DNA of 64,000 bases from positions 5,215,501 through 5,279,500 of the forward strand of contig CM059974.1 in NCBI GenBank assembly GCA_030490835.1, written 5' to 3'. This stretch comes from Annona cherimola (Eukaryota; Streptophyta; Magnoliopsida; Magnoliales; Annonaceae). Below are positions 1 to 11,417 of this stretch, piece by piece. A program made the position numbers and the translations under genes. Under the pieces are notes generated by a model that saw only the letters and a list, made by a program, of their open reading frames with translations, ran no database searches and had not been told where the DNA came from. The first letter of the stretch is position 1, and the number at the start of each line of letters is the position of its first letter.

Positions 1-6
1 TCAAAA

Positions 7-484
7 AATGATTCTATAAGGAATTATTACATTCTAATACATTATTTGGCATTATTAGGCTTCGAGTATTGAAATGAGCTTGAGCTGCGGTCTGCTCAAT
101 CTCGAAAACCCATCTTTAGAGGCATTATTTCTACTTCTTATATTAATTACGTAGTTTGTGAGTTATCTAAGTTAATTAAACAGAAACGCTTTTATAAAAA
201 TCTTCTTCTATATATTCCCTTCATTTTTAATATCTTGTCGGTTAATGAAAAATATATTTATTATATTTAACATTACTTATATTATTGTGGAAATTAAAAA
301 CTCTTTAATTTGTTTAATATCACTATTCATGGACCCCATCTATAAATATGTAAAATTAATATAATAAAATAGTTTAATACTAAATATCAAATTTTAAGTA
401 ATATTTTCAATATATAAAACAATATGAAATATCATTAATATATGAATTAATGATTCTACAAAGAATTATTACATTCTAATACAT
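7..484. repeat. pair of 36-bp direct repeats flanking about 400 bp of AT-rich DNA
   Basis: A 36-bp stretch at 7-42 recurs at 449-484 with about 34 of 36 bases identical, in the same orientation. The DNA between them has no coding potential. Part of it (about 330-440) resembles the AT-rich repeat at 37690-38495, sharing the phrase 'attaatataataaaatag' and a following T/A-rich stretch. The pair could be the edges of an inserted element or a local duplication. The left copy lies at the window edge, so the full unit cannot be seen. Confidence 0.55.
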
Positions 485-1849
485 ATGTAAATAAATCAAT
501 GCATTATGTCTAATTAATACATGAATATACATATTTTTGAACAAATGCATGTATTTGATTTGGATAAAATTTATTTTCCTAACTAAATAAATAATATTAA
601 ACACAATAAATAAATTAAATTTTCATCAATTATCAACATCTAAATAATAGAGAAAATTACATGTAATCGTTTCTATATAATTTGATTATACATAAGCAGA
701 GCTTTAATTAATACCAAAGAAGTCTAGGACATTCTCATTGAAAGTGTGCCAATTAAGCTGAAGATTGAATTTTGGACCATCACGTGTTGGAAAAATCTGC
801 ATGAAAGTCATATCCTGCACATTTCAGGCATTCCCACAATTGGCCCTTCCAGATAACATGATTTTTCTGATTAATCAAATAAAATATGACTTTGAAATTC
901 TGAATGACTTGCCAAAACCGCGTTAATGTCATCACATGCCGCATGGAATAGAATCAAAGGTCTACAGTCCGTATATATTTACATAAACCTAGCGTTGAAC
1001 CAACTGGTACCGTACCCCCTTATGATATATGTTTATTTAATCGTCACGGGCTGCATCGCAGACCGATTGAAATTTCTTGCTTGCTTCCTTAATCAGAATA
1101 CATATAAAAAGTATTCCCTTCAAAACGTTTGCATGGTTGTACAAATTGGTTCCTTTTATTTTTAAAATTTTTAAAATATCTAAATCATGTAAATTGTAAA
1201 CTGATATTTACGTATTATGATGCCAAAAATCACTTCAATTGAAAATTATATGTTATAAATATTTAACATTATCCGAAAGTGAATATGAAACTACCAAAAT
1301 CTGCAAAATTTTTGAGAATATATTTGAATGTGTTAATGTTTTTAAACTGTTTTAATTTTGGTAATGTAGTTATAGAGTAATGTTTCAGTACGTCCTGTGC
1401 GATACATTAAGGTACAAACTCTCATTTTTAAAATATTTTTAAAAAGTTGTTAACCTGAGTGCATATAATGAAAAGATTAAATTTTAAATTAATAATGGAG
1501 GATTGTAGGATTACTTCTATACATATAAACCGAGCCCTACAACTATTTATTTAGGTGATATACTTATTCATATTCAAATGAAATATGTGCACGGGTTCCA
1601 CATGAAAATGATACAAAATTAATACAATTAATTTAAATATTAATTTTACAATTATAATTTTAACATTTAAACTATGCAAAGCATAATTTTTATGTGAATA
1701 AATCATTATTTAAAATGTTATTGTATTTTAATATACGTGAGCCCTATTTTACGGCAAATAGCATCATAAATATGGTACAATTGTTCAACAACTGATTTTC
1801 ATGTTAAAACAAAGCAAGGCGGAACATGATTCTACATGATTTTATGTTC
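485..1849. other. gene-free AT-rich interval
   Basis: No reading frame resembles a known protein and no exon chain is visible. The stretch 1500-1740 looks like a diverged member of the AT-rich repeat seen at 37690-38495 and 54850-55215. The remainder is low-complexity A/T sequence. Confidence 0.6.
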
Positions 1850-2157
1850 CCAGGTGTATGTATCTATTTTTTATTTTTTTAAAAAAAATTCATGAAATTG
1901 TAAATTTAAGTATATTTAATATACGTATCAATTTTTACTATGTTTGAAAATTTTTAGATATTTCTTTCAAATTTTTTAAAATCAGTGGCAATTTTAGTAA
2001 TTTAAAATCACTAAAATGCCACTAATTTTAAAAAATCTAAAAAAATCTAAAAATCTCCAAAAATGCTATAAATTGATACACATGTTAAATATAATTAGAT
2101 TAACAATTGTGCAAAAAAAAATTCAAAAAAAATTAAAAAATAGATGCAGTACACCCG
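1850..2157. mobile_element. palindromic foldback MITE (copy 1)
   Basis: The two halves are imperfect reverse complements over most of the length. The left edge (AGGTGTATGTATCTATTTT) pairs with the right edge (AAAATAGATGCAGTACACC). The symmetry centre, about 1978-2035, contains 'AGTGGCAATTTTAGTA' followed by its near reverse complement. Related copies occur at 3293, 14059, 40790, 43580 and 60341. There is no coding capacity. No target duplication could be fixed. Confidence 0.6.
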
Positions 2158-3019
2158 CGTGTATGGACGCTCACTGCACCAATCGTTCAACAATTGATTT
2201 TCATGTTAACACACGGAAAGGCAGTGCTTCAACAATGTCAATTGCTATCGCTAAAAAAAGTATTTTAAAATCAAATGCTTTATTTTTATCATTAAAATTC
2301 AAAATACAACATTTTAAAAAATCAAAAATGTCAAATTTTATATTTTAAAATGCTTTTCTTGTATTCACACGTGCATATTAAAAATTCAAAAAAATAAAAA
2401 ATAAACCTCCCGTTACATCTCGTTCCATATATATATGACCATAACATAATTCTCTTTCGTAGCTTACCTAAGCTTCCAATGAAAATAAATTTTTAGATTA
2501 TAATTTAATATCTTAGTATAAGTATAATGAGCGGTTTAGATCCTATTAAAACATTAAAATTATTATTAAATAAAAGATTATTTCGTTGTGCTATAGTATC
2601 AAGGCCTATTTGCATTTTCCTCCCAGATCTCTATGAAAAAGCACGGCAGAGAAATTACGTGACCGAAATTGAAGCAACTATCGACAGAGCAATGTCCATG
2701 TGCTGTATGGTCTCTTGTCCCAAAATTAGGGTGATTTTTGAATTTCCGTGGCTCGTTTCCCTCCATTCAGCGTAGTGGGACAAAGAGTCACCCCTGTGCT
2801 GCAGCAAAAAAAAAAAATTTTAGTGTATATTTACGTTATATTTCAACTTATATTATATTCAAAGCTTTAAGATAATTCTTACATTTTTTTCAAAAAAGAG
2901 ACTACAATCTTTTAAATATTATCAATAGGAGAAACAACAAGCTCCCAATCTACATTTAAGGGAGACAACGGGCTCGGACGAAAAACCTATTTCATTGCCC
3001 ATGACATGCTGCAGCATGT
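2158..3019. other. gene-free interval
   Basis: An 82-codon open frame at 2527-2775 has no recognisable domain, no neighbouring exons and no clear promoter, so I do not call it a gene. The rest is A/T-rich with homopolymer runs. Confidence 0.5.
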
Positions 3020-3260
3020 TTTAGTTTGAGTTCCCATAGAAAAAGTTTATTTATAGTGTTTATGGGAAATGATAAAATTTTTAATATAAAAGTTTTTTAA
3101 ATGTGAAAAAAATGATGGAATATGATATAATTAATGTTAAGGAGTAAAGATAATAAAGTTAAAATATGAGTAGTTGTGTATAATTGATTGAAAATAGAAT
3201 AGCCGTATAAGAAGATGTAAAGAAATAATTAAAAAGTAGAGTAGTTATGGACAGTGAAAA
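3020..3260. mobile_element. degenerate TGTTTGG-type AT-rich MITE
   Basis: It shares phrases with other copies: 'GGGAAATGATAAAATTTT', 'AAAGATAATAAAGTTAAAAT' and 'AAGATGTAAAGAAATAATTA'. Those recur at 15629-15870 and 39495-39660, and in reverse at 30535-30799. The ends are eroded. It is non-coding. Confidence 0.4.
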
Positions 3261-3292
3261 ATTAAAAAAAAAAAATTACGGTTGAGGTTGAA

Positions 3293-3654
3293 TGCACTCG
3301 GGTGAATTTAGCTTCAGTGCACCTAGGAGCATTTAACTTATTTTTTATTTTTTTAATATTTTTTATGTAACTATTAATCTAAGTGTATTTAACATATGTA
3401 TAAGTTTTATTATTTTGGATATTTTTAAATTTTTTATCTTTTGAAAATTAGTGGCATACACATGTTAATTATACTTAAATTAACAATTGTATAAAAATTC
3501 AAAAGAATTTAAAAAAAGTTAAAGCACCTAGGTGCACCGAACTTGATGCATATACTAACTATATTTAGATTAACAATCGTATAAAAAATTTTAAAAAATA
3601 AAAAAAAATGAATTAAAATACACGGGTGCACCGAAGCTGTGCACTTAGGTGTAG
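3293..3654. mobile_element. palindromic foldback MITE (copy 2), possibly composite
   Basis: The left end carries 'TTCAGTGCACCTAGGAGC' and the right end 'GGTGCACCGAAGCTGTGC', which pair as an imperfect inverted repeat. An additional internal copy of the terminal motif at about 3525-3550 ('GCACCTAGGTGCACCGAA') suggests one element inside another or an internal rearrangement. Confidence 0.5.
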
Positions 3655-4236
3655 AGTATCAGGACCCGAAAAATTATAGTTTAAAAAAGTCTTATGTTTT
3701 AACAAATATCCCCTTAAAGTGACATCTCCGCAGCCACTTTATTGGCATATGGGCTAGAGTTACACCCTGATGTTAATTTTTTTAAAAAGAAAAAGGGCCT
3801 GTAAAAAAGAAAAAAAAAAACAGATCATGGGCTAATAGGTCCAGCCGATTCATCGACTTCCTCGTCTCCTCGTGATCATTTGCAGATGGTCACGGTTTTC
3901 TCTGCTTCCAAAAGATTGCAAGTTTCCAAGTAAAACCAATTATAATTAAACAAAAACGTTGAATATATATATTTTACAAACGTTGAATATTTTTAAGTCA
4001 ATATTGGATGGCCAAAATCTTTTCTCAGACTACAGCAGCAGCAGCAACAAAATTATGAATTTTCGTTTCTATAAGAGTCTCAGGCAAAAAAGGTGAAGAT
4101 GTCGTGTTTCGGTAAAAGAGCGGGTTTATCCAGAGCCCAGACTAAAATTTGGTTAATTTTGGAATGTGATTATATTGGCTGGTTGAACAACACCATCTGT
4201 AGCTACAGCGCCATTAATAATTGATCTAACTCGGTT

Positions 4237-4353
4237 ATTTCGACACGAATTTTTTGTAAAAAAAAAAAGAAAATTACAGAATTGCACCCACCAGAGTTCG
4301 AACCCGGCAACTCATACATGCACACATCCCAGTCGTGCTGTTCATAGGTACGC
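4237..4353 (-). mobile_element. short tRNA-like SINE insert with 17-bp target duplication
   Basis: Read on the minus strand, the insert has a B-box-like segment (GGTTCGAACTC) preceded by a weak A-box-like stretch, and then a T-rich tail. The left target copy is ATTTCGACACGAATTTT at 4237-4253. The matching right copy (ATTTCGACATGAATTTT) is now at 5543-5559 because the hAT-type element 4362-5542 inserted into it, leaving ATTTCGAC at 4354-4361. The SINE call rests on the promoter-like box and the target duplication. The body is short (about 100 bp), so it may be 5'-truncated. Confidence 0.45.
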
Positions 4354-4361
4354 ATTTCGAC

Positions 4362-5542
4362 CAATGTTGTCAGAACCGAACTGGTGATTGAACCGGAAAA
4401 GTTACTGGTCTGGTTCGAACCGGTTCGACCGGTTAATCAAACCGGTTCAAACTGATGATGTCAGCATGACATATTTATGACATCATAAATATTTAATTAT
4501 TTTTAATTTAAATTTAAAATAAATATATTGATAAAATTATATTTTTATAAATCCTAAATATATAAGTTAGATTTTAAGAATCACAATATAAGTACAAAAT
4601 ATGTTGAAAAAAATTAATAGAATGTTTTAAAAAAATTTTAACCATGCATGTTAGAAAATTAACTACATTGACTAACATGTAATAAGCACCAATGTAACAT
4701 ATCAAGCAAAAATAACCAGAAATTCTAACTTCTTTCAATGATCAAAGTTCACATATGATCCACTAGTGTAACAAATAAACAAGGCACAAGTGCAATCACA
4801 ATTAATAAAGATTTAGCATCAAAAAGAAAAGTTGTTTACAGAAAACATTACAGAAAAGTGGTCGCCGAAGCTGAATGCAAAACAAAGAATGGGAGCTAGT
4901 GGTCACCATAATTGAATGCAAAATAGAGAATGGGAAAACAGAGAATGGGAGCTGGTGGTCGCCGAAACTGAGTGCTCACTGCTCAGCAGAGAACGGGAGC
5001 TGCTGGTCGCTACTGGCTGTGAAATGGATTTAGGGGATCAGAGCTGTAGATGAGATGATGACCGAAACGGCTAGCTGATGACAACGATCGAAGCTGTGCT
5101 GCTGTAGACGAGATGAGGAAGACCGAAATGGCGAGGAAGACAAGACGCAGAACAGAGGAAGACCGCACGCATCGCTGACGCCTCGAGGAATATGACATTG
5201 AACCGGATCTCGGCCGAATGCACTGCTGGTCGCCAGCGATGAGTAAGACAGCAGTCACAGCACGCACCGAGCAGATGGACCAGACGAAGAAGACAACCGA
5301 AAAAATGGGAAAGGAAAAGTGCTTTGCTGCCGATTCAGGACTCGGGGGGGAAAGACGATCGGGTTTTGTCATTCTATGTTTCTTTTATTCGCGAACCGGT
5401 CTAACCGGTTCAACCATGTTTTCCGGTTGAACTGGCGGTTTAATACTATCAGACCGAACCGTATGAGATTGAACTGGATATATGTCCGGTTCCCGGTTGG
5501 ACCGATTCGACCGGCCAGTCCGGTCTGGTTTTAACAACACTG
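4362..5542. mobile_element. hAT-type non-autonomous transposon, 1181 bp, with perfect 8-bp target duplication
   Basis: The left terminus (CAATGTTGTCAGAACC) and right terminus (GGTTTTAACAACACTG) form an imperfect terminal inverted repeat, followed inward by many CCGGTT/AACCGG subterminal motifs. The flanking 8-bp duplication ATTTCGAC is perfect (4354-4361 and 5543-5550), as expected for hAT transposition. The interior is GC-richer (4850-5350) and includes a minisatellite. A 120-codon minus-strand open frame (5010-5372) has no recognised domain and no transposase motif. The element is therefore non-autonomous, and its GC-rich interior may be captured host DNA. Confidence 0.75.
4859..5015. repeat. 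minisatellite inside the hAT-type element
   Basis: About three to four degenerate units built around 'GTGGTCGCCGAAGCTGAATG' and 'GAGAATGGGAGCTG' begin near 4859, 4900, 4956 and 5003. Unit length varies from about 41 to 55 bp. No reading frame is conserved across the units. Confidence 0.6.
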
Positions 5543-5559
5543 ATTTCGACATGAATTTT

Positions 5560-8500
5560 GTTTGCTAGCAGTTGCAAAATTGGAAGTGTCTCTTCCTGGG
5601 TGTGTTTGGGGTATAGGAAAATATTTCGAAAAAGAAAATCGCATTGCTAAAGTATGCGACAAATTAATTAAAGTGAGGGAGTAATCTATGATCATTTTGG
5701 ACATTGAACGGCCCCACTCACTAGAGGATCATAAAAAAACGGAAGAAAGACCAAAACAAGTTAGAGAAAATAATGATAGAAACAGAAGGCATTAAATAAG
5801 ATGGCATTGCGTTGATAATCCTAAAGTGCAGTAGGATACATATACAGCTGACTTACACAGACAAGAAATAATTAATTAAGACACGATGACAACAAAGGCA
5901 TAATATGACATATGACTACATGATATGGTTGTGATAACGTTCATCACGTGTATTTGTTTATATACATTTATTTTATTGGACAATGGTTAGATTAGAACCC
6001 ATTGTGATATTGGGCAATGCTTCAATATAAATGGGTTCACGAAATTTAATTTTCAAAATAAATTTTCAAATTTAATCATTTACGTTATTTAAACCATTTA
6101 TCTTATCATGTTCTCAAAAAACATTTTCATTGAAATTTTATGTTTTGTAAAAATTAAATTTGCATTTTCAAATTAATTTTATGTTTTATACGAGTCTCCC
6201 AAGTTGAAGTGGGGAACAGTGTTTTCATATTAGAAATTTATAAGAATGTTTTGAAGGTTAATTGTAATATCAGTCCAGGTGAATATAAATATACCAATCG
6301 AAAAAAAATATATGAATAAATAATTAAAAAGTATGATAATTATAGAAGATAAAAGGTTTTACATTCAAAAGTATATGAGAATGCCGAACATGCCCTTTAT
6401 GTCTTATTACAATAATAATAATAATAATTATTATTATTATTATTATTATATATATATATTCTTTTCCTTTCCTCAGCAACCAGCCCTAATCAGTAAATAT
6501 AAAAGCGTGAGGTGCCTTACATGAGAATTGATATGCTACCTTCCATTGTAATTTAAAAATACAAATTGGTGGAAATTACCCATCGCATTTCGTACGGTCT
6601 TCTCTCTCCTTTATATAAAACCGAATGCAAGCGTAGGCCTCCAACCAAAAAATCGTAAATAAGTGATCTGAGTTAATAAGATACCTGCCAATCGTTCAAG
6701 CAGGGGAATAAGGTTCAATTAATTACTTCGGAGAGAAGTATTACAATGGGTTGGGTTGCGTCTGGATATCAATCAAGCATCATTGGCAGCCATCGTATAA
6801 AATCAAAAACTAGCAAGTTACTTTCAAGGATGTATGTAACTAGGCCAGGTCAAGGTCAAACATACGTTGGGTGAATTAGGTTCACTGGTAATTACATGCC
6901 ATAATGTATAAACATTAACGGTTTCCAATTCGATTCCATGGAATCCATGAAACCTTTTCATTTGGGGGCTTGATGATAAATCAAGATTCAACTAATCATA
7001 TTATTTAACCTCGTCTATTATTTAATATTAAAAATAATTTCAACTGGAGTTTAAGTGGGTCATATCTTCTTAAAAATATAGAGTCATGTGTAAATTATGA
7101 AAACATAAAGCTACATTCACAAAAATAATAGAATATTATAATCATTTATCTATGTATAAAAAATGATTTAGATAATCTAGATGTCGACTGAACATTTTTA
7201 AAATTTTTATATATATCAAAAAAATAATTTTATTTGGTTGATTTTATACTTTCAATGTATGGTATTATGAAGTGGTTTGATTCATACGAAAGTTGATTTA
7301 TTGGTTAAACAAATAAATTTAAATACAATAGGTGGTTGAATTGGGTATAATCGTCTAGTTGGATCTCAAATGAAAAGATCCTATAAATTCCATTGAATGG
7401 GTTTCAAATGAAGAGGTTCCATAAATTCCATTGGATTTGAACCCAACTTTAATTATTTCAATTAGAAATAGATAGGAGATAATCTTTATAATTTCTTCCA
7501 AGTTTCAATGAATTCTCATCACTTAATTTTTCTTAGTTAGTGCATGATCAAATAGCTAATACGAATTTGAAGAACGAATGCCTAAAAAGTCATAAATTCA
7601 AATTTCTAAAAATATTTGGTTATTGTTTTAGTAAAAATAAAAAATAGTTGACGTAGCTACTATCCATTTATTTATAATTTAAATATCATAATTGACTTTT
7701 AGGATTTTATTTCTTCTCAAAATTTTGAGTCCGTGGAAGTTTTATTTAATGTCGTTTGTCAATTTAATAGTCATTTTCTTAGGCATTGATGCCAAGAATA
7801 TGCAGAAAAAAGACGAAACCAACAGTGATGATAATTGAGTAATTTGGGGTTTGTTGAGTGTGGAGTAAGAAAGAAATTTTCACTCTTTTAATGTAATTTA
7901 ACATTTTTTTATTATTATATCTATAACTTATTGAAAAGTACATTTTTAAAATTTTATTCAACAAATTTTTACTTCAAACAGTAAAAGAACAAGTTCTTAA
8001 TACAAACGGAAGACAAACAATACCTCTTCCGGTTTGAAACCGAGCCAACCGGCACAAGGGCAAGAGTAAAAGCGTCATCCACCTGAGTTAAGCTCTTGAT
8101 AGTAATATAACTATCTAAATATTTTACTTTCTATATTATTATCTTTTTTTTATTCATTTTTATATTATTATCTTTATATTCCAATTATTTTTAAACATCT
8201 TTTCATTCAACTTTCCCCTCTATTCTAATCTTGTATTCATTTACTCCTAACCATTACCCATTCCTATTACCACACTCTGTTGTTTTTTCAGAATTTTTTC
8301 ACAAAAAATTTTCAACGTACCCTTTATTGAAAAATCAGGACACCCTTGAAAATTACCTCCAAATACATGATCAAGTCCAACGTCTACGGGCAGTCACAAC
8401 TGACAAGGATATAAACCAGAAGTTGCTAGCGGACTCTCATTAATACATACCATGGATGATGATGGACCACCTAATATCTATGTATTATAACAATTAATTC

Positions 8501-10270
8501 TGATTTTTATCGTTGTGTAAAATTTTAATTATCAGCTTCTCTATTACAAGTTTCACGTCATGATGGCATCATCTGTAATTTAAATTGCATATACATCTGC
8601 ATCTTATTTTCTTTCTCTTCTAATGTAAAGATAAAGACAATTGGAACATATATATTATTTAATTCTCGGTTAGAGGATTAAGTTCGCGTCTCTTTCACTT
8701 ATATTCATGATAGTCGAACACGAATGATTTGGTTGGTACGTGGCACAGAATGATACGGATGAGTGGAGTCAGTGGACAGCTATTTTACGTACGCAGGATG
8801 ATATACAGGCGAAAAATTACAATTCAATTGATTTAGTTGAGCTTCGCTAACGTGATGACATTTGGACGTGAATCCATCCGCGGCTACCGTTATTTCAGTT
8901 TCAAGCTTTTTCAGTTTGCGGTGGCACATGTATATATAATCAAGTCCCCAGGTTTTAAATTAATTGTTTGGAGATCTTAGGCTGACTGTCACTTATGTGG
9001 GATATTTTAGGGGACACCATTGATGAAAACGAGCTGATAATATTGGTGATGAAATCAAAATTAAATCAGTGACATAGTTGTAAATTATTTATTTTATTGT
9101 GATATAAAATATCAGCTAAATTGGATTTTTTTCGGTGTTCTAAATTCGAAATTTTGATTGGTTATATTTTTGTTAAAAATACATATAGTATATACGTAAA
9201 TTATAAAAAAACGCTTAGATGCATTTATAGGTGCATTAGAATGTTGTAATACTTATAAAATTATTTAATGACATATTAGTGATGTTTTAGATAATTTAAA
9301 TTTTATATTAATAAATTTAAACTAACACTTACTATTATATTATATATTTTTTAAATAGGGTTGTGCACTTATTTAATTTTTATGTAACGTGGTATTCTAG
9401 TCAAATAAATGATACTTAATGCAATTGATCAAGTAAAATTTTATTTTATTATCAAAGTGAGCTCCATTACGGTGCAAAGTGGTGCACCTCAATATATTCT
9501 GCTTTATATACTCAAGGATGCAAATGTGTTCAAGTTGATCATGGCCTCGTGTTAATCTATGCTATTTTTGTACCTGAGTAAGTTGAAATCTTTTCCCAAA
9601 ATTTAAAATAAAATTAGAGTTGGGTTAACCATGCCTTGACATGCCAACGAGGCTTAGCCTCATTAGTAACTCGCTTTTTTGCCAACATGTGAACGCGGGT
9701 TTGAAGCGTTTCAACGCATTTTTTCTATAGTATTGTATAAAAAAAATCATATGTCTCCCTTGACAGTAGGAGTGTTTTACAATTATTCTCCCTAGTTGTT
9801 GAGGTATTTACAAAAATATCTCTCCAAGTGCGAGAGTTATGAAAGGGTCTGATTTGTAATATTAGATGTCACAAGTGTGTATAATATCAATAAAAAAAAC
9901 CATGCCCTGACACAATATATTACCTAATTTGACATATGAATTAATTATAAATTAAATGTCTTACATTTAATTCTAATTATGATCACTTGTACATTGATTT
10001 AATTTATAATTAAATATTTTGGTAATATTCAAGTTCAACATTTACATCACCATAAATTGCAATATTGTAGAAAATATTTAATATTTTTAATATGGCCTAA
10101 ATTTTTAATCATCGTTACCAATTTGAACCTAACCTAATGTCAACCCAAACTCAACTCATTTTATAAATATTTGGGTTGAGTTTGAGTTCACCTTGCCCCT
10201 ATCTATAGAAGGTTGGGTAAGAAATTTTCTAAATAAGTATAGGATTGAGTTTATTTATTAAGCTCATCCC
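5560..10270. other. long gene-free interval
   Basis: No exon chain or recognisable protein was found over about 4.7 kb. It contains a palindromic trinucleotide microsatellite at 6411-6460, a TATA-like string (TTTATATAAAACC) near 6612 without a recognisable gene behind it, AT-rich MITE-like sequence at about 8090-8250, and a diverged AT repeat at about 9180-9350. Open frames at 7779-7964 (minus) and 8231-8443 (plus) look fortuitous. Confidence 0.55.
6411..6460. repeat. (AAT)n followed by (TTA)n palindromic microsatellite
   Basis: A run of AAT triplets passes directly into a run of TTA triplets and then TA dinucleotides. The two triplet runs are reverse complements, so the locus can form a short hairpin. 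Confidence 0.9.
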
Positions 10271-10277
10271 GATTATA

Positions 10278-10333
10278 CCCCTAGTGGCTATTATATATGT
10301 TTGTGCCCCTAGTTGCTATTATATATGTTTGTG
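10278..10333. repeat. 28-bp tandem duplication
   Basis: Two adjacent 28-bp units starting 'CCCCTAGTGGCTATTATA' and 'CCCCTAGTTGCTATTATA' differ at one position. It is a recent local duplication in non-coding DNA. Confidence 0.85.
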
Positions 10334-10884
10334 GTAGAGAGATTTGTGAAAATATTGGGTTAAAAATTTTCTTAGTAAGATTATTTGTTTCACGCCGGTA
10401 TGTGGTTCTTGGGAAGTAAAGGTATTTGGTTGTAACAAAAAAATAACAGAGGCATAGAATCCGTGAACAGAAATAAGCCTAAGCTAAGAAGAAAGAGAAT
10501 ATATATTTTTTTGATAGAAAGAAAAAGAACAATTTGAGAAACTTATAGGAGGTATATTAATTCTCACGAATATTATTTCTTTTATGATTTTTATAACTAA
10601 TAGTATATTTTTTATGATTTTGTCTCTCCATATTTCCTTTGGAGCTCTCCTTTTTTCTAGCCATCTAACCCAATTCAAATAATTACTCTCCAATTCTTCA
10701 AAAAAATAATTACTCTCCAATGCTACGTTCCAGCATTAATTCTATTGTACCCCGTAGTAGAAAATTAAATTATAAAAACAAAATGATATTTATAGGGACA
10801 TATCATCCAACTCAAACCCACGTCTATTTATATTTAAACTATATTTTTCATTCATCTATTTACTCAAAAAGTATACAATCGCGG

Positions 10885-11092
10885 CCATGACAGCTCTTAT
10901 GGTAAACGTAAAACCCACAAGCGATGATTGGCAGATTGTGAGTTTGAATCACCAACGGGTGATTTTAGAACAGAATTTTATGAGTGATTTTATAAGAGAA
11001 TTTTATAATAGTAATCTTGAGTTGTAAGGGATTTACAATTTCCTCTCGTGTGGCGTTCTACTATAAAAATTTTAATTAAAAAAAAAAACATG
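10885..11092 (+). mobile_element. tRNA-derived SINE, plus orientation
   Basis: The 5' part has an A-box-like CAGCTCTTATGGT and, about 45 bp later, a B-box-like GAGTTTGAATCAC, with pol III promoter spacing. A unique region follows and the element ends in an A-rich tail at about 11078-11092. It lies about 330 bp upstream of the EGF-like gene ATG. A target duplication is not clear: GTATACAATC upstream and CATGCAATCA downstream are only similar. Confidence 0.55.
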
Positions 11093-11219
11093 CAATCAAG
11101 AGGGAAGAGGGTAGGAGAAGTCAAAGGACGGCCTTCTTCTAGAATTGTTTGAACTCCGAACAATACCCAAAAGCATAGAAAATAGAAAAAACCGGTTTGA
11201 TTGTCTTCACCTGCGCTGG

Positions 11220-11417
11220 ACTTTGTTCTCCCAACTACCGTCTTGTTAAGTTTTAAGTCGCTGTTCCCTTTTCAATACGCCGTTGCATTTTCAAACTCTT
11301 CCCACTGCATTTATATTTGCCTCCGATCATTCCTGCCACTCTCAACCCCCCTTCTTCTCTTCTGCTGCTAATAACTAGGTGCAATCAAGAAAAGAAGTAG
11401 CAAAGTTATAAGAAGAT
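11220..11417 (+). promoter_or_regulatory. probable core promoter and 5' UTR of the EGF-like gene
   Basis: This pyrimidine-rich stretch upstream of the ATG has a TATA-like ATTTATATTT at about 11309-11318, roughly 100 bp before the start codon. That spacing suits a plant promoter with a short 5' UTR. The transcription start cannot be fixed from sequence. Confidence 0.35.

Noticed and set aside
2527..2775. 82-codon open frame
   Set aside because: No recognised domain, no partner exons and a composition like its surroundings. A chance frame is more likely.
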